DNA from: Segatella oulorum JCM 14966
GTDB lineage: Bacteria; Bacteroidota; Bacteroidia; Bacteroidales; Bacteroidaceae
Direction of reading: 5' to 3'
Length of the DNA: 64,000 bases
NCBI RefSeq assembly: GCF_000613785.1
Contig: NZ_BAJQ01000001.1
Coordinates: 62,001-126,000 of the forward strand
The translations under genes were made by a program, and so were the position numbers. Positions 9,246 through 17,587 of the stretch are shown here, one piece after another. The notes below the pieces were generated by a model. It saw only the letters and a program-made list of their open reading frames with translations, did not search any database and was not told the DNA's origin. The number at the start of each line of letters is the position of its first letter. Position 1 is the stretch's first letter.

Positions 9246-10835
9246 ATGAAAAAGCTATTTTCTTATATCGCAGCCACCGTGGTAAGCCTGTCGCTTACGG
9301 GCTGTTTGGACTTAGAACCCACTAGTAGTATCACCGATGCCAACTTCTGGAAGAACGCCGACCAGGTGCAATCTTTCAACCAAGGTCTCCACTCTTTTGT
9401 GAGAGACTATGGCTATGAATACATCATTTGGGGCGAGATGCGCAGCAACATCTACAGCGGAACGCCCTTCAGTGGTGAGGCTTCGCAAGGCTATGAGCGC
9501 TTATGGAACAACACACTTGAAAAGAGTAGTCCTGTAATCAGCAAGTATGGCGGCCTTTACACGGGCATCAATCAAATCAACCTGATGATTGATAAGATTC
9601 ACGAGGCAACGTTTTTGAGCAACGAACAGAAAAACAAATACCTCGCCAGCAGCCATGGTTTGCGCGCATTTCTCTATTTCCAGCTGCTGCGTAGCTATGG
9701 CGATGTCATTCTTTACCTGCAACACACCGAAGGCAACACCGTTGATTTGGACAAAGTAGCCCGCAAACAAGATGCGGCAGCCGACGTGATGACGCAGATA
9801 AAAGCCGACATCCAGGCCTCTGAAAACGCCTACAACAACAACTATTCCTTTGCCGACGGGCGCATGTATTGGTCGCTCGCAGCCACCAAAATGCTCAAAG
9901 GAGAGGTTTATTTGTGGAGCGGAAAGCAGATGGGAGGCGGCACAAGCGACTACCAAACGGCGCTGCAAGCCTATCAAGATGTGAAAAACAATGCCGATGT
10001 TGCATTGCTCAACAACTACAATGACGTGTTTGCCTACGACAAGAAAGGCAACAAAGAGGTGATTTTTGCCTTGCACAACCGTGAAAACGAAACCTCGTTG
10101 TGGAATGGGCTCTACACCTCTTTGGTGATGAACAAGCAGAATGTGAGTGGCTATCGCCTGCACGATGCCGGCGGAAATGCCATCCAATTCAGCCAATCAC
10201 AGTATTTAAACCTCAGCCTTGGCAGCGGAGTGATGCGCTTTCCGCTTGACAAACAGCTGTGGACCAAGCTCTATTTCAACGGCAACGACACCCGCAGAGC
10301 CGGCTCTTTAGCCGATGTTTATGAAAGCGATGGCACCACCTACGTGGGCAACATCTGCAATAAGTTCCACGGAACACTGCTTGCCGGCGGATCGGCTACC
10401 TCGTGGTTCGACGACCAACCCATCTATCGCTATGCCGAATGTCTGCTGGGAATGGCCGAGGCGAAGGTGCTTTTGGGACAAAGTCCGGCGACAGAAATCA
10501 ATCAAATTCGCAGTCGGGCTTATGGCGTTACCTACTTCACTGCTCACCCCGAGGTGCAATATCCCAATGAAAAGAGCACCGGTGGCTCGCCCGCTTTGAC
10601 GGCATTCTACACCAATAATCCCTTTGTTGGTGGCGACGAAACGCCCGAAGAGGCCGTGTTAAAGGAGCGTATGCGCGAGTTTTTGTTCGAAGGAAAGCGC
10701 TGGCACGACATTCGTTTGTTCAACAAAGCCACGCAATATTCCACGGCTAACAGCACGCGTTTGCTCTGGCCTATTGACGAAACAACGCTCTCTACCAACA
10801 ACCTGTTGACACAAACACCGGGCTATGGCGATTAA
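9246..10835 (+). CDS. SusD/RagB family substrate-binding outer-membrane lipoprotein
   Basis: Surface lipoprotein of 529 residues that caps the SusC channel and binds substrate. The N terminus is a lipoprotein signal with lipobox SLTGC (Cys about residue 20), then LDLEPTSSITDANFW, which is typical of SusD. Helical repeat-like segments fill the middle, and the C-terminal part has the family hallmark ERMREFLFEGKRWHDIRLF. It starts 19 bases after susC 1 and is surely co-transcribed. A hairpin at 11006-11039 probably ends the transcript. The frame is intact. The ligand cannot be inferred from the window. Confidence 0.93.
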   Translation: MKKLFSYIAATVVSLSLTGCLDLEPTSSITDANFWKNADQVQSFNQGLHSFVRDYGYEYIIWGEMRSNIYSGTPFSGEASQGYERLWNNTLEKSSPVISKYGGLYTGINQINLMIDKIHEATFLSNEQKNKYLASSHGLRAFLYFQLLRSYGDVILYLQHTEGNTVDLDKVARKQDAAADVMTQIKADIQASENAYNNNYSFADGRMYWSLAATKMLKGEVYLWSGKQMGGGTSDYQTALQAYQDVKNNADVALLNNYNDVFAYDKKGNKEVIFALHNRENETSLWNGLYTSLVMNKQNVSGYRLHDAGGNAIQFSQSQYLNLSLGSGVMRFPLDKQLWTKLYFNGNDTRRAGSLADVYESDGTTYVGNICNKFHGTLLAGGSATSWFDDQPIYRYAECLLGMAEAKVLLGQSPATEINQIRSRAYGVTYFTAHPEVQYPNEKSTGGSPALTAFYTNNPFVGGDETPEEAVLKERMREFLFEGKRWHDIRLFNKATQYSTANSTRLLWPIDETTLSTNNLLTQTPGYGD

Positions 10836-11005
10836 AAAGCATGCAAATTGTGTCGTAAAACAATAGAGATTGCATGGCAAACCGATAGAGATTGCGCGCT
10901 AAAATGATAGCTTTTACCCCACAAAGGAATTGCAAGTGCGAAACCAATCGGTAGCCATCGGGTGGAAAACCCATTAAAATAGGGCCATAAGCTCCACAAA
11001 ACAAG

Positions 11006-11046
11006 GTGCCTGATTTGCCGACATGAGCAAATCAGGCACTGTTCTT
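11006..11046 (+). terminator. Terminator-like hairpin after susCD 1
   Basis: A perfect 13-base stem (11006-11018 with 11027-11039) with an 8-base loop is followed by TGTTCTTTT. It lies 170 bases after the SusD stop and just before the tandem-repeat block, so it may end the susCD transcript. The T-tract is broken, so efficiency is uncertain. Confidence 0.6.
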
Positions 11047-11055
11047 TTGCCCTCC

Positions 11056-11143
11056 AAACGCTGCATCTTTCACTCTCCAAACACTGCATCTTTCACCGCC
11101 AAACGCTGTATCTTTCACCTTTCAAACGCTGCATCTTTTACTG
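11056..11143. repeat. 22/23-bp tandem repeat, four copies
   Basis: Four diverged copies of a unit reading roughly CCAAACGCTGCATCTTTCAC begin their AAAC(G/A)CTG core at 11056, 11079, 11101 and 11124 (steps 23, 22, 23). The reading frame is not kept, so this is non-coding. It is the first of three unrelated tandem repeats between susD and rnhB. Confidence 0.85.
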
Positions 11144-11237
11144 CCTTTGTTAGCAAACAAGGCACCTTCGACCGGCAAAAATGGCACAACAAGATGCTCT
11201 TTTGTCCTCATGATAGCGCATATTTCGACGAAATATT

Positions 11238-11383
11238 AACCCAATTAAAAGTAGGTTAACATTGTTCTTGCGCAAAAACAACCTAATTAAAAGTGGGTTA
11301 ACATTGTTCTTTCCCAAAAGTAACCCAATTAAAAGTGGGTTAATATTTCTCTTGCTCGACAATAACCCAATTAAAAGTGGGTT
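11238..11383. repeat. 42-bp tandem repeat with a palindromic core, four copies
   Basis: The 20-base core AACCCAATTAAAAGTGGGTT recurs at 11238, 11280, 11322 and 11364, exactly 42 bases apart. Its ends AACCCA and TGGGTT are inverted repeats around ATTAAAAG, so each core can form a small hairpin. The 22-base segments between cores are related to one another, not unique. Because 42 is a multiple of three, both strands stay open as 14-residue repeats, but nothing else suggests a gene. Confidence 0.9.
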
Positions 11384-11464
11384 AATATTCCTTCCTATGC
11401 ACGCCAAAAACAAACAGATTGGACGAAAAAGTGGGCTGCTTTAGGAGGCAAATCGGGTGCTTTC

Positions 11465-11829
11465 GAGACAGATTGTGGGTGTGGAAGGACTGAATTAAGG
11501 ATGGATTTGAAACACATTGCGGGTGAGAAAGGATTGAATGAAGGCTGATTTCGAGACAAATTGCGGGTGAGGGTGGGTGGAATTAGAGTTGGTTTTGAAA
11601 CAAATTGTGGGTGCAGGTGGGTTGAATGAAGGTTGATTTCGAGACAAATTGTGGGTGAGGGTGGGGGGAATTAGGGCTGGTTTTGAGACAAATTGCGGAT
11701 GAGGGTGGGTGGAATTAGGGCTGGCCTTGAAACAAATTGTGGGTGTGGAAGGGTGGAATTAAGGCTGGTTTTGGAACAAATTGTGGGTGCAGGTGGGCTG
11801 AATTAAGGCTGATTTTGAAACAAATCGGG
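11465..11829. repeat. 44-bp tandem repeat, eight copies plus a partial ninth
   Basis: Units beginning GA(G/A)ACAAATTG start at 11465, 11509, 11553, 11597, 11641, 11685, 11729, 11773 and 11817, a constant 44-base step. The consensus continues with TGGGTG, GGTGGG, GGAATTA and GGCTGGTTTT. Copies differ at several positions, so the array is not freshly amplified. The last copies overlap the 3' end of rnhB, which takes its final residues and stop codon from the repeat. Confidence 0.92.
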
Positions 11830-12438
11830 CTCGGCAATGAGCTGAAAACTCTTGCGATGCAAGGGCGAAATGCCGTGCGTGAGGATGCCCATGCGGTGCT
11901 TCTTCGTGGGATAACCCACGTTGTGTTCCCAGTCATAATAAGGGTATTGCGCCGCCATCTCGCGCATATAATCGTCGCGAAAGGTCTTGGCAAGGATGCT
12001 GGCAGCGGCAATCGTCTGATATTTCCCGTCGCCTTTCACCACGCAAGTGTGGGGCAATGTGGTGCCTTCGCCGGGCAATCCCTTGCCAACCACGTAGGCA
12101 TCGAAACGGTTTCCATCCACCAAAATGGCCTCGGGACGCACGCTTAACTGGTCGAGGGCGCGGTGCATGGCCAGGAAACTGGCATGGAGAATGTTGATTT
12201 TGTCAATTTCCTGGGGCGTCACAATGCCCACAGCCCAGGCCAAAGCATCCTGCATGATTTGATCACGCAGCGCATAACGCTTGGCTTGCGTGAGCTTTTT
12301 GCTGTCGTTTAGATGGGGGTTGTCATAATTTTGCGGCAGAATAACAGCGGCCGCATAGACGCTTCCGGCCAAGCAACCGCGTCCCACTTCGTCGCAGCCA
12401 GCCTCGATTTTGTCGGTGTAATAGTGTGGAAGGAGCAT
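11803..12438 (-). CDS. rnhB: Ribonuclease HII
   Basis: RNase HII (211 residues) removes ribonucleotides misincorporated in DNA and cuts RNA-DNA hybrids. The acidic catalytic residues are seen as Asp16 and Glu17 in DEVGRG and Asp108 in ILVDGN; KGDGKYQTIAAASILAK and the HNVGYPTKKH block are family hallmarks. It starts 34 bases after sufS and probably lies at the end of the nusA/infB/suf transcript. Oddity: the C-terminal tail (DLFQNQP) and the TAA stop come from the 44-bp tandem repeat downstream, so the end of this gene may vary in length between strains. Confidence 0.95.
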   Translation of the reverse strand: MLLPHYYTDKIEAGCDEVGRGCLAGSVYAAAVILPQNYDNPHLNDSKKLTQAKRYALRDQIMQDALAWAVGIVTPQEIDKINILHASFLAMHRALDQLSVRPEAILVDGNRFDAYVVGKGLPGEGTTLPHTCVVKGDGKYQTIAAASILAKTFRDDYMREMAAQYPYYDWEHNVGYPTKKHRMGILTHGISPLHRKSFQLIAEPDLFQNQP

Positions 12439-12472
12439 CGTTGTCGGTCATTTCGGGCACCATCGGGCGCCA

Positions 12473-13713
12473 TTAAAACATGGTTGCAATGCGCTTAATG
12501 GCGGCCACTAATGCATCAACCTCTTCAAATGTGTTGTAGAATGCGAAGCTCGCGCGTGCGGTTCCGAGCACACCTAAGCGCTGCATGAGGGGCTGTGCAC
12601 AGTGATGTCCGGTGCGAATGGCAATGCCCAAATGGTCTAACAGCGTGCCCATGTCCATGTGATGAATGTCTTTCACTTGGAAACTCAACACGGCATCGTG
12701 CTGCAAAGTGTCGAGGTCGGCATCTTGAGGAATGCCATAAAGGTGCATGCCTTCGATGGTTTGCAGCTGTCGGATGGCATATTTTGTGAGCGCTTCTTCG
12801 TGGGCTTGAATGACATCCATGCCGATAGCCGACACATAATCAAGCGCCTTGGCCAGCCCGTTGGTGGCGATATAGTCGGGTGTTCCGGCCTCAAACTTCA
12901 ACGGGGGCTGCTCAAATGTGGAGCCTTCAAAACTGACATGGGCAATCATCTCGCCGCCACCTTGATAAGGAGGCAGCTGCTCTAACCATGCTTCTTTGCC
13001 ATAGAGCACGCCAATGCCTGTTGGTCCATAGATTTTATGACCGCTGAACACAAAGAAGTCGCAATCCATCTGCTGCATGTCGACCTTGAAATGGGGTGTG
13101 CTTTGCGCCCCATCAACTACCACGGGAATGGCATATTCGTGGGCCATGCGGATGACTTCGGCTACAGGATTGATGGTGCCCAGCACATTGCTTACCTGTG
13201 AAATGCTGATGATTTTGGTGCGCTCGTTGATCATGTTGCGTAGCGCTTGCACGTCCATTCGCCCGTAATCGTCCATCGGTATCACGCGCAACACGATGCC
13301 TTTTCGTGTGGCTTGCAGCTGCCAAGGCACGATGTTCGAATGGTGTTCTACGGTAGAAATAATCACCTCGTCGCCCGCTTTCATCATCGATTCGGCAAAG
13401 CTCGACGCAATAAGGTTGAGCCCTTCAGTGGTTCCGCGCGTGAAAACAATCTCGTTTGTGCTGCGGGCGTTGATGAAACGGCGCACCGTTTCGCGTGCCT
13501 GTTCGTGCAAATCGGTGGCTTGTTGGCTCAACCAATGCACGCCACGATGCACGTTTGCGTTGACATTGAGGTATTCTTCGCGCATCGCATCAAGCACAAC
13601 TAAGGCTTTTGCGTGGTGGCTGCATTGTCGAAATATACCAAAGGACGGTCGTAAATGGTGCGCGCGAGGATGGGAAAATCGGCACGTATCTGCTTTATAT
13701 CAAGCTTATCCAT
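12473..13713 (-). CDS. sufS: Cysteine desulfurase SufS (one frameshift)
   Basis: PLP enzyme that takes sulfur from L-cysteine as a persulfide for Fe-S cluster assembly. Repaired length is about 413 residues, as expected. The start is the ATG at 13713 ([16 protein letters not shown]); the frame breaks near 13602 inside [15 protein letters not shown], where one T of a TTT run is missing. The PLP lysine is in [11 protein letters not shown] and the catalytic cysteine in RTGHHCAQP near the C terminus. It follows sufD by 24 bases. SufE or SufU, its usual sulfur acceptor, is not in the window. Confidence 0.93.
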
Positions 13714-13737
13714 CATTATCTTATTTCAAAAGGCCAC

Positions 13738-15081
13738 CTATTTGCATAGCTGGCAGCCCTCACATTTATTCAGTTCGCCTCGGAAACGCTTCTCCACTAA
13801 GTGGTGAAGTCGGTCACGAAGCGGCACTAACTCCATCTTATCGATGACTTCATTGACGAAAGCAAACTGCAACAACAGCTTTCCTTCGCGCTTGCTGATG
13901 CCGCGTTGCTGCATATAGAACAAGGCATCGTTGTTCAGTTGCCCCACGGTCGAGCCATGAGCACACTTCACATCGTCGGCATAAATCTCCAACATGGGTT
14001 GCGTAAACATGTGTGCTGTCTTCGTAGCGCACAGGTTTTGATTGGTTTCCTGGCTCACAGTCTGCTGCGCTTCCTGCCTCACTAACACGCGACCGGCAAA
14101 GGCTCCCACGGCATTGTCGTCGAGTACATATTTGTAAAGCTCATTGCTTGTGCAATGAGGCACGCGATGATCGATGAGCGTATTGTTGTCTACGTGCTGG
14201 CTTTTGTCGGCAATCACGCAGCCATTGCAATGGCATTCGGCCCCTTCGCCTTTGAAAACAAGATCTAAACGATTGCGCGTGATGCCGTTATGCAGCGTGA
14301 TGACGTTGTGATTGACACGGCTATTGGCCTGTTGATCGATGTAAACATTGCTCACACGCGTATTCTTTAGGTGTGTTTCCTCCAAGCAATTCAACTCTAA
14401 TTGCGCACCCTCGCCCACATAAGCCTCGATGACTTGCGTGGTGAGGAACCGGCGATTGTCGGCCGCATGATCGCAAAAAAGCAACTTCAGTTCGGCACCT
14501 TCCTCCAAAACCAACAACACACGGCGGTTCACCATCAGCTCAACATCGGCACGAAGAATGTTAATCACCTGGATAGTGCGGTCGACTTTCACCTGCTTAG
14601 GCACATAGATGAAGAGCCCATCTTGCGCCAACATGGTGTTCAACGCCGTGATAGCATCGTCTTTTGTCTGTGCCAACCCCGCATAATAAGGTGCCACTAA
14701 ATCGGGACGTTCGGCTGCAATGCGATTTAAAGAGTCGATGATGACGCCTTCAGGCAGCTTGTTTTGTGGCAAAGCTTGCGTGTAAAAGCCGTCATTTACC
14801 ACGAAATAAACCGACGTACTAAGATTGGGAACATCGCATGTAAACGTCTCGTATGGATCAACAGGGATAGGCAATCGCTTGAGATTTAACCCGTAATCGG
14901 GTGCAAAAAGCGCCGCCATATCGGTGTATTTATAACGCTCTACCTTCTTTGTGGGGAAGCCTTGCGCCTTGAAATCAGCAAAAGCCTCATCGCGAACCGC
15001 ATTCAACACATCGGCAGAATGGGTTTTAATCAGCTGCGAGGCCTGCTGATAAAGGTCTATATATTGTTGTTCACTCTTCAT
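13738..15081 (-). CDS. sufD: Fe-S assembly scaffold protein SufD
   Basis: SufD (447 residues) forms the SufBC2D scaffold on which Fe-S clusters are built. The beta-helical core typical of SufB/SufD is seen (QTVSQETNQNLC, KCAHGSTVGQLN, FYMQQRGI). It sits between sufC and sufS with short gaps (14 and 24 bases). Oddity: the protein ends in a cysteine-rich tail, KCEGCQLCK, with spacing C-x2-C-x2-C, absent from E. coli SufD as far as I know. It could bind metal or act as a docking tail; whether it is conserved across Bacteroidales needs an alignment. Confidence 0.94.
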   Translation of the reverse strand: MKSEQQYIDLYQQASQLIKTHSADVLNAVRDEAFADFKAQGFPTKKVERYKYTDMAALFAPDYGLNLKRLPIPVDPYETFTCDVPNLSTSVYFVVNDGFYTQALPQNKLPEGVIIDSLNRIAAERPDLVAPYYAGLAQTKDDAITALNTMLAQDGLFIYVPKQVKVDRTIQVINILRADVELMVNRRVLLVLEEGAELKLLFCDHAADNRRFLTTQVIEAYVGEGAQLELNCLEETHLKNTRVSNVYIDQQANSRVNHNVITLHNGITRNRLDLVFKGEGAECHCNGCVIADKSQHVDNNTLIDHRVPHCTSNELYKYVLDDNAVGAFAGRVLVRQEAQQTVSQETNQNLCATKTAHMFTQPMLEIYADDVKCAHGSTVGQLNNDALFYMQQRGISKREGKLLLQFAFVNEVIDKMELVPLRDRLHHLVEKRFRGELNKCEGCQLCK

Positions 15082-15095
15082 GATGTGCCTCCTTT

Positions 15096-15859
15096 TTATT
15101 CGCCAAAGCGTGCATCGGCTTCTTCTTTTATCCAGTCGTAGCCGTGTTGTTCAATCTCTCTTGCCAGCTCGGGACCTGCCGTTTTCACGATTCTTCCTTT
15201 GTAGAGCACGTGCACTTGCGTGGGTTTAATCATGTCGAGCAGGCGCTCATAGTGCGTAATCACGATGGCCGAAGTCTGCGGTGTATGCATTTTATTCACC
15301 CCATCTGCCACGATACGCATGGCATCGACATCCAAACCCGAGTCGGTTTCGTCGAGAATGCTGAGCGTAGGTTCAAGCATTGCCATCTGAAAGATTTCGT
15401 TTCGCTTCTTCTCTCCGCCCGAGAATCCCTCGTTAACCGAACGATTTGAGAGCTTACTATCAAGGTCAACTAACTTGCGTTTCTCACGCATCAGCTTCAG
15501 AAAGTCGGCCGCATTGAGCGGCGCTTTACCCTGATATTCGCGCTTAGCATTAATGGCTGCCCGCATGAAATTGGTCATTGAGACCCCCGGAATCTCTACA
15601 GGATACTGGAAAGAGAGAAACAATCCCGCATGAGAACGGTCTTCAGGACTCATCTCTAACAGATTTTTTCCGTTGAAAAGCGCTTCGCCTTCGGTGACGG
15701 TGTAGAGCGGATTGCCTGTCAGCACGGCACTCAATGTTGATTTACCCGAGCCATTTGGCCCCATGATGCGTGGATTTCGCCATCCTTCACTGTGAGGTTT
15801 ATACCCTTTAATATCTCTTTGTCCGCAATCGTTGCGTGTAAATTTTTAACTTCTAACAT
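15096..15859 (-). CDS. sufC: Fe-S assembly ATPase SufC (one frameshift)
   Basis: ABC-type ATPase of the SufBCD scaffold, about 254 residues after repair. The start is ATG at 15859 (MLEVKNLHATIADKEILKG). One base is lost near 15767, just before the Walker A motif MGPNGSGKST, giving GEIHA-MGPNG in place of GEIHAIMGPNG. The signature FSGGEKKRNE and Walker B LSILDETDSGLD are intact. Since sufC is usually essential where Suf is the only Fe-S system, and the loss is at an AA pair, this is read as a sequencing error. Confidence 0.93.
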
Positions 15860-15892
15860 GGTTGTTTCTTCAAAAATAATGATTAATGATGA

Positions 15893-17338
15893 TTATCCTA
15901 CCGTGCCTTCGAGCGTAACACTCAATAGCTTTTGCGCCTCAACCGCAAATTCCATCGGCAGTTTATTGAGCACTTCCTTGGCATAACCATTCACGATTAA
16001 GCCCACAGCTTGCTCGGTTGGGATGCCACGTTGGTTGCAATAGAAGAGCTGATCTTCTGAGATTTTCGATGTAGTTGCCTCATGTTCAACGATAGCCGAG
16101 TCGTTATGCACGTCCATATAGGGGAAAGTATGGGCGCCACACGTGCTACCTAACAACAGAGAATCGCACGAACTATAGTTGCGTGCATTGTCAGCATGGG
16201 GCGTAACGCGCACCAAACCGCGATAGGAATTTTGGCTCTTCCCGGCCGAGATGCCTTTAGAAATGATGGTCGACTTGGTGTTTTTGCCCATGTGAATCAT
16301 CTTTGTTCCCGTGTCGGCTTCTTGATAATTGTTGGTAACGGCTACGCTATAGAACTCGGCAACGGAGTTATCGCCGCGCAAAATGCACGAAGGATATTTC
16401 CATGTGATGGCCGAACCCGTCTCCACTTGCGTCCAACTGAGCTTGGCATTCACCCCTCTTAGGTCGCCTCTTTTGGTCACAAGATTCAACACTCCGCCCC
16501 TGCCTTGCTCGTCACCCGGATACCAATTCTGCACAGTTGAGTACTTTACTTCGGCATTATCCTTCACAACAATCTCTACAATGGCAGCATGTAGCTGGTT
16601 TTCATCGCGCATAGGTGCCGTGCATCCCTCAAGATAGCTGACATAAGCTCCATCTTCTGCCACGATGAGTGTGCGTTCAAACTGCCCCGTATTGGCTGCG
16701 TTGATGCGGAAATAGCTGCTCAACTCCATCGGACAGCGCACGCCCTTGGGGATGTAAACAAACGAGCCATCGCTGAAAACGGCACTGTTCAATGCTGCAA
16801 AATAGTTGTCACGATAGGGCACCACCGAACCTAAATATTCGCGAACCAAATCAGAATGCTCGCGAACGGCCTCGCTGATGCTGCAAAAGATGATGCCTTT
16901 CTCGCGCAGTTTCTCCTTAAAAGTGGTTTTCACCGAAACCGAATCCATGATGGCATCCACGGCTGTTCCGCTCAAAGCCAAACGCTCTTCCAACGGAATG
17001 CCCAACTTATCGAACGTTTTTTCCAACTCAGGATCAATCTCTTTGTTTTTGGGTTTGCTGGCCAAAGGGTCGGCATAATAGGAAATGTCCTGGTAATTTA
17101 TCTTGGGAAGATGCAGATGTCCCCACGTAGGTTGTTGCTGTTCTTTCCAATATTGATAGGCCATCAGGCGGAAATCCAACAGCCATTGAGGCTCATTCTT
17201 CTTCTTCGAAATCAAGCGAATGATGTCTTCGTTGAGTCCTTTTTCTATGATTTCGGTTTGCACATCGGTGGTAAAGCCAAACGCATATTTGCGCTCTGCC
17301 ACCTGCTTGACAAACCCATTCTTCTCTTTTTCTGCCAT
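15893..17338 (-). CDS. sufB: Fe-S assembly scaffold protein SufB
   Basis: SufB is the main scaffold subunit on which Fe-S clusters form. The chosen start is ATG at 17338 ([18 protein letters not shown]), giving 481 residues, the usual length; the open frame reaches upstream to 17395 but the extension has no family similarity. The block with [18 protein letters not shown] and [18 protein letters not shown] holds the cysteine and glutamate used for cluster building in E. coli SufB. It is the first suf gene, separated from infB by 249 bases containing a terminator-like hairpin, so it may have its own promoter, though none is clear. Confidence 0.95.
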   Translation of the reverse strand: MAEKEKNGFVKQVAERKYAFGFTTDVQTEIIEKGLNEDIIRLISKKKNEPQWLLDFRLMAYQYWKEQQQPTWGHLHLPKINYQDISYYADPLASKPKNKEIDPELEKTFDKLGIPLEERLALSGTAVDAIMDSVSVKTTFKEKLREKGIIFCSISEAVREHSDLVREYLGSVVPYRDNYFAALNSAVFSDGSFVYIPKGVRCPMELSSYFRINAANTGQFERTLIVAEDGAYVSYLEGCTAPMRDENQLHAAIVEIVVKDNAEVKYSTVQNWYPGDEQGRGGVLNLVTKRGDLRGVNAKLSWTQVETGSAITWKYPSCILRGDNSVAEFYSVAVTNNYQEADTGTKMIHMGKNTKSTIISKGISAGKSQNSYRGLVRVTPHADNARNYSSCDSLLLGSTCGAHTFPYMDVHNDSAIVEHEATTSKISEDQLFYCNQRGIPTEQAVGLIVNGYAKEVLNKLPMEFAVEAQKLLSVTLEGTVG

Positions 17339-17422
17339 GTTTACTGAATACTTCTTTTGCTCTGCTACCTGCAACAAACTGCATACCACAAACAAAAGTG
17401 GTCACATTTGTTACAAAACACA

Positions 17423-17459
17423 ATAGTGACACCCTTCCATGGATAGAGAGTGCCACTAT
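17423..17459 (-). terminator. Possible terminator after infB
   Basis: The arms 17423-17432 and 17450-17459 pair at 9 of 10 positions. On the minus strand they are followed by TGTGTTTTG. The hairpin lies about 130 bases after the infB stop and could separate the nusA-infB and suf transcripts. The T-tract is weak. The rest of 17339-17587 holds no gene. Confidence 0.35.
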
Positions 17460-17587
17460 GTTTAAGGTAGAATCGCTACACAATCACTACCAAATTGCTG
17501 CACAATATAGGCCACTTTAGCAGCTAATATCGCATGTTTTGCGTGGCAATCCATGCCACTTTACTCGGCAGCTGTTGTGTGCTGATA

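Noticed and set aside
11238-11383. Regularly spaced palindromic repeats resembling a CRISPR array
   Set aside because: Only four copies with 22-base spacers that resemble each other, repeats of 20 bases, and no cas genes in the window. It is a simple 42-bp tandem repeat.
11150-11444. Open frames on both strands over the 42-bp repeat (14-residue repeats such as NPIKSGLIFL)
   Set aside because: The frame stays open only because 42 is a multiple of three and the unit lacks stops. No start signal, no promoter, and both strands are open equally.
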